NCBI RefSeq assembly: GCF_000208745.1
Contig: NC_030850.1
Coordinates: 9,832,119-9,896,118, forward strand
DNA from: Theobroma cacao
Lineage: Eukaryota > Streptophyta > Magnoliopsida > Malvales > Malvaceae
Length of the DNA stretch: 64,000 nt
Reading direction: 5' to 3'
The notes under the pieces are model-generated. The model had not been told where the DNA came from, searched no databases, and worked only from the letters and a program-made list of their open reading frames with translations. This document shows positions 35,859 to 47,179 of the stretch, in pieces (within the stretch, counting starts at the first letter, position 1; each line of letters opens with the position of its first letter). The position numbers were made by a program, and so were the translations under genes.

Positions 35859-36233
35859 CTCATTATGAGTAATCATTTAATCGACACACTAATTGGCTTC
35901 ACGATGTATGTGAGATAAGTAGCATTTCCATTCTTTATGAAGTAACTGTCTGATTGATTGCAATAATTAAATATTTGATTGTAGAGCATTTTCTTTGTTC
36001 TGTATTTTTTGCAATGTTTGAAGCGAATCTGTTTCTTCTTGTACTTTTCTATAACCTTTTGACCAACATATCGTCAATCCATGATAAATTGCTCAGAGCT
36101 CTGTAGTCAGAGAGAATGAAATACCAATCTTATAGGTGAATCCTGTTAACCATGATCCTGAGCTGTCTCTAATAAGTCCACTTGTTGCTGCTAGTCCTGG
36201 TTGCCCTTTAGCACTTCCATTTACATTTAATTT
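35859..36233 (-). mobile_element. RNase H domain remnant of a LINE-type retrotransposon
   Basis: Minus-strand translation in one frame gives KLNVNGSAKGQPGLAATSGL, IRDSSGSWLTGF, a stop, then AIYHGLTICWSKGYRKVQEE, TDS, more sequence, then HIHREAN, a stop, and CVD. This follows the plant RVT_3/RNase H pattern (LNVDGSxKGNPGxAGxGGxIRD..., ExD, HxxREGNxxAD) typical of non-LTR retrotransposon ends. Four in-frame stops and no surrounding reverse transcriptase show an old 5'-truncated copy. Confidence 0.75.
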
Positions 36234-36239
36234 CTTTTA

Positions 36240-37562
36240 GCTTCCTAAAACTATGTTTTTTTTTTAAAAAAATTCAAATATCTAATATTCTTCTTTTTAC
36301 GTTTTAAAATTATTGTTTTTTTATTAGTTTTTTGACATTAAAAAGCATGAAGCATCATATTTATAATTTTTTAAATGTAAATATAAATATGCTAAAGTCA
36401 ATTTTTTTCTGTTTTAAACTCTGTAAAAAAATCAAATAAAAACAAATAAAACAGATGAAGAGTGTATAATTTTATTTTATAATAAAATAATGTTTCCTTT
36501 AGTTCTTATTTTACTGTTTTTCAAATTAAATTTAAATCAGATTGGGTATTATGGTGTAAAGTGGCTTTTGAGAGCATTTATTATTTCATATTAATAGTTA
36601 GTATTTACCACAAAGAAGGAAATTGAAAAGAGTTAGTCAATGCCTTGTGTCACATGCTTTTCCAATAATAAACAAAATGCCTTGTGTTGCACATTTTTAA
36701 TGTATTTATTGTGCGTGACCCAAAGAAATCTTGTTCACATTATAAGGAGTATTGGTTCTACAAGCAAAACTATCAAAATTTTAAGACTAGAAAAGTCCAC
36801 TAATGGAATCACCAAAAATTCATCAAAATAATTGTAATAGTTAAACTTAATAATTCATAAATAACACAATAGACTAAGTTCATCTCATTCGCTGCATCTT
36901 TATATATATATATATATATTAGTGTGATAATAGTGCCTTATAAAGATTATTGAGATGTTTAAGGGATTTTGGAAAGACCTCGAACAAGTTAAAACATTCC
37001 AATTCTATCACTATTAAAAGACCAAAAAATTATTAAATATTGTATAATCTTGTAACACTTAATACAACAATATTACTTTTAATATATATGACTTTGAACC
37101 ACCTAATGGAAAATATTGTTCTCTTATCTTATAAAGTTTATAATATTTTTTCCCGATATTTAAGGTTTGAATATTTTAAATTAAAAGTTGAAGTTTGAAT
37201 AATTGAATTGTTTTTTGAGAGACAGGGTGAATCGATTTCAAACCGTGTAATAAGAAAAGCACATATAACCAACAAATTGCCCTTTTTCTTTATGGCAAAA
37301 GCTAAACATCTGCAGGAACTATGGGATGTTTCATGTGAAAGTGTTAACCAACCGTGAGTAGTTACAGCCCAACCCTAAAACCAATCATTTATGACTGTTA
37401 GATGAACAACCAAGAAAACCAAACTTGTGTTGAGTTTAAAATGGGTTTGACTAGTAGATTTCACGTTCGGGAGCTTCCAATACTTGTGTCAGGGACAAGC
37501 CAACTGTGACCAATACACGAGTCGCAGCCCTCTTTTGATGTCATGTAAGAAATTCAATCAGT
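36240..37562. other. Spacer upstream of the K+ channel gene
   Basis: AT-rich, with poly-T/A runs and an (AT) tract at 36900-36920. No gene recognised. The last 150 bp before the channel ATG are less AT-rich and probably hold its leader. No clear TATA box was assigned. Confidence 0.35.
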
Positions 37563-40500
37563 ATGACGGATCAACCTTTTCTCCCTAAGACAGGACAAGA
37601 GGAAGAGTGTAGCAGGCGGCCATCAATAAGGATTCCACCCGGGTACCTTGATCTCGGCCCTGCACGACGCCAGTCCACCGCACATCTCATCACTAATGAT
37701 GCCATTATCCCCATCATAACTACACCGAATTCTTCCTCCTATGTTAACCTCATTGCCAACTTGAACAAGAAGAGAAAAATCACTCGTCGCTCGTATTCTG
37801 CACCATCTGTTTTCACTGATGTTAGGGAAGCTTTTCAAGATTCCAGTGAGCAGAGGCCGTCGTCAAAATCAGCACCTTTCATTGTCCGCCAAGCCTTCGT
37901 TTGGCTGGTTTTATACATATTAACTGGTATTTTGATGTACATGGCTAGTGCAAGTTTCAAGGGCACCGAGACTTTCAAGCCTGTAGATGCCTTGTACTTC
38001 ATTGTGGTTACTCTCTGCACGATTGGCTATGGGGATATTGTCCCGGACACAACCTTTACCAAGCTTTTCACCTGCTTCTTTATATTGATTGGTTTCGGAT
38101 TCATTGATATTTTGCTAAACGGATTGGTTACTTACATTTGTGATAGACAAGAGGCAGTTCTGCTGAGCACAGTCGATGAGAATCGATTCAACACAATGGT
38201 TCAGACATACATGATAGATAAAGCAAAAGGAAGAATGAGAATAAGAATGAAAGTAGGCCTGGCTCTTGCAGTCGTCGTCATCTGCATCGCTATAGGGACC
38301 ATAGCAGTGCATTTTCTGGAAAACTTGGACTGGGTTAATAGTTTTTATCTCTCTGTTACATCTGTGACCACCGTAGGTTATGGTGATTACGCTTTCAGAA
38401 CAGTAACAGGGAGGTGTTTTGCAATCCTCTGGCTACTAGTAAGCACACTCGCTGTTGCCAGGGCATTCTTATACCTAACAGAGCTTAGGATTGACAGGAG
38501 GAATCGCAAAATTGCAAAGTGGGTTCTTCAGAAGAAGATGACACTGGAGGATTTGGTTGCAGCAGACCTTGACAATGATGGATCCATCAGGTACTAATGA
38601 TCTCTTAACATTCATCTGCACTTTTGAACAATCTATTCTAGTTTTTTTAGGTAAATCCAGGATATATAGTTTTCCTTTAGGTTTTCATAGATTATTAATT
38701 CATCAGACAGGAAATAGGATGATATTACAAAGAATTGATCCAGCCCAGCGTAATGAACAAGAAAGAATTGGCTCCTTTATACCAGCAATCAAGGGTTTAA
38801 TACTAAAAGGGAGCTAATTCAAAGTGCTACTCTGCATTTAGTTGTTTGGTTTAATTGATCTTTGACACGATGAAGGAGCTCTCAAGGCATCAGTCTTGAA
38901 AGTACATTGCATTTGTTGAGAATGTCCGCAGCAATTCTCCATTCTACAACAAGTTTAACATGAATGCATAGAAATGCTCGGAACAATGAGAGCTAAGACT
39001 TTCAGATAGGAGAAATCATAATTATTCTAAAAGACACGTTAACATGTTTAAGATGGCTTGAAGAATATGCAAACTATTACACAGTTATTCTTGTAGATAT
39101 TTTGGGGGCAAAAGAAAGTAATTATATTGTTCTTCATTGACAATCTTAGAAAGAAACGATATAAAATCTATGTACATTGATGGTACACAGGTATATACCA
39201 AAAGAGCATACGAAAACATAAACAACTGACATTAGCTGCAAACTTCAACCAAACTCCAAACAGTCAAGTAATCCTTGCATATCATTCCTTTCCACTAGTT
39301 TTTCACCATAACCCAACAGACTCCCGAGGAACATATTTCAAATCTCTCCACCAACAAAGATCTAAGAAAATGATCAACAGTTTTATACCCTCCTTACTCA
39401 TGAAGCATTTGAAAGATTAGTACAATACTTGGTCATACCTCTTTCAGAGACTGTTCCTAATAACAATGATGAAGCCTAATGATACATTGCTATCATCTGT
39501 GTGAGACTTGGAATTATCAGCCTACCAAGATAGGGTCCTATCAATTTGTCATTTGCAAAAGAAGCATATTTCAACGTGCAAGTAAAGAAGCATATCAGAA
39601 TAAGAGAACTAGGGATTTTTTTCAAGTGTGACAATAAGAATCCTAAGTACCTTACGTACGGGGAAAAAAAATGATAACAAATATAAGAGAGAAATTGTTT
39701 ATAATAAAAATTAGGAAACAAAAATAATTGTCCCAATGTACTTATTTGATTGATCAAAAAGCAAACCGATACTAAAGTTAATGAGTTAAATTCGAATGCA
39801 ATAGTGCTTAAGTGAAAGAGTTCTAAAGTGATTGAAAAACGAGTAAACAGCTAAAAATTTTCATGAAAGCAGGCCATCTTATAATTTTTGGAGGGCTATA
39901 CATGATTTACCCTTTAATTTAGGTTGTTGAACTAAACAACATTTATCATAAGCTTGGGATGGGGGGCTGCCAGCCGCACTCTACCTTTGCCACTTCTTTT
40001 CAGCCAATATAGAATAAAATACAATATAAAGCACATTAAGTAATGCCATTAAATAAGAAGGGAGAAAAATTAAAATTCATGGTCATAAAGATTCCCTCAA
40101 TTGCTGCCATGACAGTTTAGAATGAATGAAGTTCATATGTATAATGAACCAGCATGATTAATACCTCTTCTGATAATTGAAAGAGCAACAAAGATCAGCA
40201 GGAGCAAGACTAACATAAGGAGATATAGTGTTTATCTGGTCAAACTGTTGTTACTTGAATCAGATTGGAGGGAAAGGTCATGATCATAATCTAGGATGGG
40301 ATCCATATAAAGCACAGGGCAGTGTGGTACTTAGCTTTTCATTAAGCGTCATTATTGTTGAGGACTTCACTTATTTTATATCCACAAATGTTCACAGTCA
40401 AATTTTCTACTGCAAGCTTGCAAAAGGTTGACGTTAGCAAGAAATCTGATAGCGCAACATGCGACTGCAGAAAAACCTGAATTTCTGCATATTTTCAACC

Positions 40501-41633
40501 CGTTAATAGCAAGGAATACATTTTATAGGAATGGAGGAAAAAGGCTGAGGAGTCCAAAGCCTAAACCTATGAAGAACAATGCAACCTTCTAGGCTTTTGC
40601 CAGGTTGATCCTTTGTTCTGTTTTAGCAGTGGGCTGATAAAAAATGGATCCAGAGATGTCAGAAGTCAGCAATTCTTATGCATACAATGGTACTTCATGC
40701 TTCCATGACATCTGGAAACTTATAACAATATTTGGCTACAAAGAGAGAGCGAGATAGATACATAGAGGCATGTGTCATATCTATAGAATTCTACTTCATG
40801 CTTCCATGGCATCTGGGAAATATATAACAATTTTGGCAAAAGAGATGTTGTAATTTTTTATGAAGGTAATAATAATAGGTCCTGATAATATTGTTGGATA
40901 TTTGTAAGTTTTGAGCCTTTCAAAAGAAAATTTATTCCTAACATATTATTTGTGGAGTAAATCAGTACATTTGAGTTTTATTAAAGACCTGCAGAGACTC
41001 CAATGAACAGTAGACAGGAACAAAGCTGGAGTAAAGAGCATGCAGGAATGTTCTAACATATAAACCAGATTATTTTTAAGCAATTCCAATAGAAAAGACA
41101 GATAAAAAAAAAACATGGCTCAGATGCACACTATCCCCATTTAATTTTAAATCAATTGCCATAAGCTAACTATTGAAATGAATGATAACCAGGTCAGTGA
41201 GTTCAAACATTAGGAAAGTAACAATGATCTGGGAAGTTTCTAAATCACCATGAATTAGATAGCATTATCATGTTTACAATTTAATTCAATCAAACCAAGA
41301 AGGAAACAACCATCTCTTATCAGCTCTCCTTCCCTTGGTTTCTGTTTGAGGTGTCATATCTGTTCTGGCCACTTGGACATTTCTCTCATCTTGCTAACAC
41401 ATTAGCATTGTCAGGTTCCTAATTTACAACAATTTATTGGTAGTTACTAAATGTAAATCAAATAATTTTAATACTCTTATGGTTGCAGTAAATCTGAATT
41501 TGTAATCTACAAGCTCAAGGAGATGGGAAAGATAGCAGAGAAAGACATCCTGCAGATCTGCAACCAATTTGATGCACTAGACAATAGCAATTGTGGCAAA
41601 ATTACAGTTGCTGATCTCATGGATAGTGATTGA
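37563..41633 (+). CDS. Two-pore potassium channel (TPK/KCO family)
   Basis: Two coding exons, 37563-38590 and 41489-41633, joined across a 2.9-kb GT-AG intron; 390 aa. The N-terminus has a mode I 14-3-3 site, RSYSAP (76-81). Four membrane segments flank two pore loops with filters TIGYGD (153-158) and TVGYGD (270-275). The C-terminus has a canonical EF-hand loop (DLDNDGSISKSE, 335-346) split by the intron after residue 342, and a second, degenerate loop (374-385: Ser at position 3, Cys at 5, Asp at 12). TPKs are mostly tonoplast, Ca2+- and 14-3-3-regulated K+ leak channels; TPK3 has been placed in thylakoids by some authors. The structure is complete. From N-terminal sequence and linkage to WRKY I place it near TPK2/TPK3/TPK5, without choosing one. 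Confidence 0.93.
40691..40835. repeat. Spaced imperfect direct repeat in the K+ channel intron
   Basis: TACTTCATGCTTCCATGACA at 40691 recurs as TACTTCATGCTTCCATGGCA at 40792, and similarity continues through CTGG..AA..TATAACAAT.TTTGGC. The copies are about 45 bp long with a period of 101 bp, which suggests a small local duplication. Confidence 0.8.
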
Positions 41634-44250
41634 CTGTAATGTCATTTCCATATTTTAAAAGGGAAAAAGGCAGGAATCATTTCTTGATTGGATCTTGACA
41701 TGGAGATGGCCTAATTGCCAATCTCTTCATACTGTACAGAAGCAGAACCACAAATAGTACATGATCATTTTTTCAACTTGTATAGAAGCAAGAAGTTAGT
41801 GCTACATCCTTCCTGTAGGTGGAATATTAGCTGAAAATTTAGTAATTTGAGCAATTCTTTGCAAGTGGTAACAAAGGGATCTTCAGTAGTTTTACTTCTA
41901 TGTCATTTGTTATCCTTTGCTAATTCACAAAGAAGATGTCTAATTTCAATTGGTACTAGAGAAAGTATAAAATATTCGTTGCAGAAAAATTCATAAAGTA
42001 GGTCAACTTGATGATGAAACTGCAGTGATTCCATGGATTAATGTTACTCAGGTTTAAGAGTTCTTTTAGTTCTATATGTAATGTAAAGTAATGATTCACC
42101 AAAAGATGCTTCCTTGCACAAAATACAGGTAATAAAACCCAAAGGGATAATCACTTATATGACATCATCCACAGCAGAACTCAAACAACCCCAGCACACA
42201 TGCTTGAAATCAGAAACATAAATGCAGCGGAACTCACCAAGAGATTTCTTCTGCTTGTCCCAAAATATTTACATCATGATCGTGAATAAAGAGTAGCCAT
42301 TGACAACTTGTCCCAATTGTGTCTCAGTTTTAAGTAACTTTATGCTGATAGCCTCAGTTTTCTTTAGTAACTGCAATTTTAAATAGTCATAGCAGGTGTC
42401 AGCTAAAAGAGATTGTTTAGCTATAGGAAACAACAACTCAAACATAAATCAGAAAAGAAACAGTTATAATAGCTGAAATAAAATGAGAGATGAAATTATA
42501 GAAACTACAATGACCACTAAAGGTTTTCATTTTACTTTGATCATGGTTCCATGAGGAGCATTAATCACAAAATCTGAGGGCAGTAGAGAGGGAAGTCCTA
42601 CTGCATGTGTGATAAGCTAAGCCTAGACAAAGTCCATGCAGCTTATGAAGCCTTTATTGTTACCAGTAGCCTAATGATCCTGAAGGTTGAACAATGAAAA
42701 GAGCACAGACCACTGAATTCTCTCTTCAGTAGCTGCTTCGGGGAGTTCAAGTCTTATTTAGCAACTCCATTTGGACAAAATTGAAGTAGAATTGAACTGC
42801 CAGCCTGGTTACCATTTTGTCCTTTCAGAAACACTTTTTAGGAACAAAAACATGGATATGGTGAATGAAGAGCTTCATGGATTTTATTTCCTGTTTCAGA
42901 AATATGTTGGCATAGGTTTGTCGTTGCAATTATACTCATATCTTTACTTTACATACCATCCAACTATATTCCCGTTGTGTTTTACAAGGTAATTTTGAAA
43001 TTTTCTGATGATTTCTAAGTTGTCAACACAATGAGGTATTCCTATTATTGTGATTTCTAAGTTGGCAATAAAATATGTATTATCTTTCGTCTTTTAATCC
43101 TGATTCAGAAATTGACAAGAAAAGATTTTAGTTACTACAATCATTATGAAATGGTTTTCCACATATTCTACTGAGAAATAAGGTAACTACTTCAAATCCA
43201 CTCTCAAAGACAATAAGAAAAACACTCCCCCACCAACCCCCCCCCCAAAAAAAAAAAAAAAAAGCATGGAGGAAAGATAATTCAGGCAAACAGATAATAG
43301 TTCAAATTCATTAGATTGCCAGATGGAAATGTCTAGTCCTAGTTGCCACTAATCTGATATGCCTGTTTCTATGAATTTTTTGGTTAGGACTGTTACATAC
43401 ACGTATGACCAACCCTCCTGAGAGTTTTCACATTTACATTGTCCCTTCCACAAACAATCAGAATTGTTATGCAGCCAGTGCAATTCATCTTTTGAACAGT
43501 TTGTTATTAGCAGACAAACTATCAGAACTGTATGCACCCAGCAGACATCATCATTTGAACATTTTTCTACTATCCTTAAATGAGGTTATTCATGCCAAAG
43601 CAGGAATCAATATGATTGCTGGAAACATTTCAAAATCATTTTGGCAACAATTTTCTCTGTCTCTTTTTTTTTTTTAATTTTCTTTTTTGTGGACAATCAC
43701 TAAAAATATATTAAGAGAAGGTTTTCACCTTTGAATTGGATATAAGAAAATAAATTTGTGTACAAAATGGTAAGTTCAGTAAGAAATCTTCATTTGATAA
43801 AATTTTAGTAAAACATCCCTCCAAAAGCTTTTAGTTTGTCCAAAAACAATCGTAAGATGGTTATTTTTAAGAACTTCAATTAAAAGAAGAATAAACTTTG
43901 ATATTCTTTCCATAATTCTTTCAATATTATTGATGTTCTATAATTATGGGAATTTTCTATTTCTTTCTTGGATTGGGGTTAAGGTGCTTGCTGAGGTGGA
44001 AACTTTTATTAGGAGGACAAAGATTCAAGACAGATGATCTTCATCGATCAGTATATTTATTCACATAAGGAAGTCTGCATCATTTTAGATTTGATTTCCA
44101 AATTAGTGAAAAGTGCAATAATTAAAATAGCAAGTAACTTCATATACCATAATCAATCCAAATCAATGTAATTATGAATGTACCAACTGTAAGCATTTAA
44201 CATGGTTGGAGGCGTAGAAGTATAAGTAGAGCAAATGTGGTTGAGTATGC
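41634..44250. other. Spacer downstream of the K+ channel
   Basis: The first few hundred bases are probably 3' UTR. Nothing else is recognisable: short open stretches near 42771-42992 and 43405-43677 lack family resemblance and coding character. A C-run next to an A-run lies at 43240-43263. Confidence 0.4.
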
Positions 44251-44257
44251 TACTGAG

Positions 44258-44790
44258 TAGACCCGGCAATTTTGGACACGACACGTTAACACGACACAAG
44301 AAGACACGAGTTAAACAGGTTTTGGGTTTACCCTTAACGTGTTTCGTGTCTGACACATTAAGACACAAAAATTTTCGTGTCTTAACGTGTCAGACACGAC
44401 AAACATGTTTAAAACACGTTTAAACACGTTTACTTAATCGTGTTATCGTGTTTAAATGTGTATACATGACACGTTTAATAACCTATTAAACATTAATAGT
44501 TAAAGATTATTTTAACTTATATAAATAATTTTAAATAATTATTTGATGTGTATTTTAACCTTATATATAATAATAAATTTTATATATGTTATTTATATTA
44601 AGTTTAATATATTTATATTTTTATTATTAATTTTTGTTATATATTTTATAATTATAGATGAAGTTTATAAGTTTTACTCATAATTTGTAAAAAAAAGATA
44701 AAATTTTAANTCGTGTTAAACGTGTTAATCGTATTAAACGTATTATTAATCGTGTCGTGTCGTATATTGACACATTTAATAAACGTGTAT
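44258..44790. repeat. ACACG/CGTGT-rich repeat, probable non-autonomous DNA transposon remnant
   Basis: The left side begins TAGACCCGGCAATTTTGG and is dense in GACACGACACGTTAACACGA-type strings. The right side is dense in the inverse (TTAATCGTGTCGTGTCG). An AT-rich core lies between and one N occurs at 44710. This arrangement is familiar from eroded plant hAT-like elements whose ends read roughly GGGTGGCAATTT. Terminal repeats are not clean, so class is uncertain. Confidence 0.5.
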
Positions 44791-45960
44791 TTGATTCTTG
44801 GCCCACATGCTGCCATGTCCTTATGTTGTATGCTGAGATTTTTATTTTTATTTCTTTCTACTGTAACTACTGTTTTATTTACTATGTGGTATGCTACAGA
44901 GACAAAGCCAACAATTAAACAAAAACTTTGTTGTATGGAAAGTTAAAATATTGGTACACAGAATGGTTTTGGTTTATATGAACTCCATCAGAGTTTGTTG
45001 CCAGAAAAAAACACGTTTTGAGCAGGGGAGAAAAAGATAAGTGGCTGAAAAATTTGTCATAGACCACAAACTAGTATTTTCTTATCTCTTTTGTTAAGCA
45101 ATTGGAAGAGATGCCCATGGATACACTGGATTGGATTTTAGTCTAGACTGTTGGAACTCTCACATTTAAAAACACGTACCTGATCATTAGGCAAAGTGTT
45201 AAGGTCAAAAGCCATGGATATCTACATTCTGGGTAGTAGTTACCTTTCTCTTTGACAAAATTGAGATACCACGGGAAAATATTCAAAATGAAAATTGCTT
45301 TTTCTACAGCATTAGTCACTATATGGCTTTAAATGCAAACAGCATTCATTTCCAATATGACCACAACATAATTTGTACTTCCCGGCACAAGATGGATATT
45401 TGGGCTAGAGCCAATAAGCCCGTATTTAGAATAGAAAAAAAGGGAAAAAAAAAGTCACTTTTTCCTGGCAAACAAACAATTTGGGGAAAGAGAAGAAACC
45501 CTAGAGGAAAAGGGAGAATTAAATTTTGGAAAAATAGTTTTTTAGACTTGAGATTAGGGTAAGATTAGTCTTAGAATCTTTTAGATTTAGTTATTTTAGC
45601 TTTGTAATATAACACCCATGAATTAGTTTAGTGTTCTTAGACTTTCTGACAATACTGTACATGACGGTTACCAATGGAAAGGTCTCATTGAGATCTTCCT
45701 ATTAGGTTTTGTGGCCTCTCATTTAGGTTTACATTGGAGAAATCAATTTTTGAATATTATGAAAATAGATTTTTAACAGTTTTGAAACCTCAACTTTGAG
45801 TGGCAGCAAAACCACTTTCCGGTGATTCTTTTTGCCAATTCTTTGGTTCTTTTTGTAGTATGAAATGTGGTCTTTATTTTGGTTTCAATGCTCAGTTAGA
45901 GGCTTTATGTGCTAAGAGAATAGAGGCTTTAAAGACAGCCAAATGGCCATGAAACCCAGA

Positions 45961-46013
45961 AATTTTGGGCATATCAGTAATAATTTTGTAAATTTTGGGC
46001 ATATCAGTAATAA
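45961..46013. repeat. Tandem pair with 30-bp period
   Basis: AATTTTGGGCATATCAGTAA at 45961 and again at 45991. Identity runs for 23 bases and the 7-base spacer is TTTTGTA. A recent small duplication. Confidence 0.9.
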
Positions 46014-46310
46014 AATGGGTGTTCGGCCACCTTGGTTTCTGACTTAAATTTGCGTGTTGAAGTATGACATGTAGCCTTCATTTTGGTATAATTTACACCT
46101 CTGGATTCAACCTAGGTTGTAAGTTATAAGCGTATAAAGTAGGCCAAAATCCAAACAGCCATGAAATCTGACATTTCGGCACTTCGACAAATTTTGCTTT
46201 TAATTATTGTTTACCAATATTTGATCTATTTTGCTAGAAACTTCAGAAAACATATCTTTTTGAATAATTAAAAAAGAAATTTGTCAAAGTGCTTCTCCCA
46301 CAGCTCATCA

Positions 46311-46356
46311 CCAGGGGACAAATAGGAGGCTCCCTCAAATACTATTTGTCCCCTGG
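46311..46356. repeat. Perfect 15-bp inverted repeat with 16-base loop
   Basis: CCAGGGGACAAATAG (46311-46325) and CTATTTGTCCCCTGG (46342-46356) are exact reverse complements. The stem is GC-richer than its surroundings. No known microRNA sequence was recognised. Confidence 0.85.
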
Positions 46357-47179
46357 CAAATCAGATTGTGTCTCTCACTATAATTCAGACAAATGGCATC
46401 ATCCAGATCAACCAAACAATCCCCAAGCTTGCTGGCTAACTCTCTCCCTAAAGACTATCCAATTTCTCTTTTTATGGTCATTTTTGGTTTGTGGGCACTG
46501 ACTTGACTGTTGGAGTGGTCATGCTGGAGCAACCCCAGCGCCCATCATAGTCTTTTCCTAAATTGAAGGGCACTCTGTCCGACATCAGGTTGCAGCTTTG
46601 AGTTCATTTGTCAACACTAATAAATATTTTGTTATTTGTTTTTGTGGAAATAAAGCATATGATCTCCGCCTACAAAAAACTTCTAACTTTGGTGCCCCCC
46701 ACACCCCCACCCCCCCACATCCTTTTCTTTTTTTTCAGGTAAAATCACAACACATGTTAAATTTCATCATCTTTGTCAAGGAACACCAAAGAAATGGAAG
46801 AAAGAGTGTACAATGTAAGGGTTCCACATTTGGCCTAGACAAGGTCACAGATGCAGTTGGTGCTTTTGTTGTCAGCAATAACTATAACTATCATAAAGCA
46901 AATGCTAACTTGCAACGTAGAAACTTTTACTTATATGAAATAATTTCTGCTAAAAAAATGCCCTCACCTGGTAGTAGGAACCTGACTGAGATATAGTGAA
47001 GCCTTAACTGATCTCTACCTTCGTCTGCCTCATATTTGTAATTCTGTGAAGATACAGGTTTGAGAAATGTAACAATGATCTATGGTATAAAATGTCTAAG
47101 CTGTTATTGTTGATTGTTTCAAAGTTGAAAAAGCAGAAAAGGGATTGAAGTTTCACCAATTTTTAAGTTAGTTAAAATG

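Larger units (their letters stand above)
44800..47179. other. Gene-free spacer with small repeats
   Basis: Holds a 30-bp-period duplication (45961-46013) and a perfect inverted repeat (46311-46356). The open stretch at 46598-46996 on the plus strand contains a C/T-rich low-complexity run and matches nothing I know, so it is not called. The segment nearest 47179 probably includes the 3' UTR of the coiled-coil gene. Confidence 0.4.

Noticed and set aside
43405..43677. 90-aa plus-strand open frame
   Set aside because: No domain, no splice context, and it ends in a poly-T run translated as Phe.
46598..46996. 132-aa plus-strand open frame
   Set aside because: It contains a C/T low-complexity run and has no family resemblance; a chance open frame is the simplest reading.
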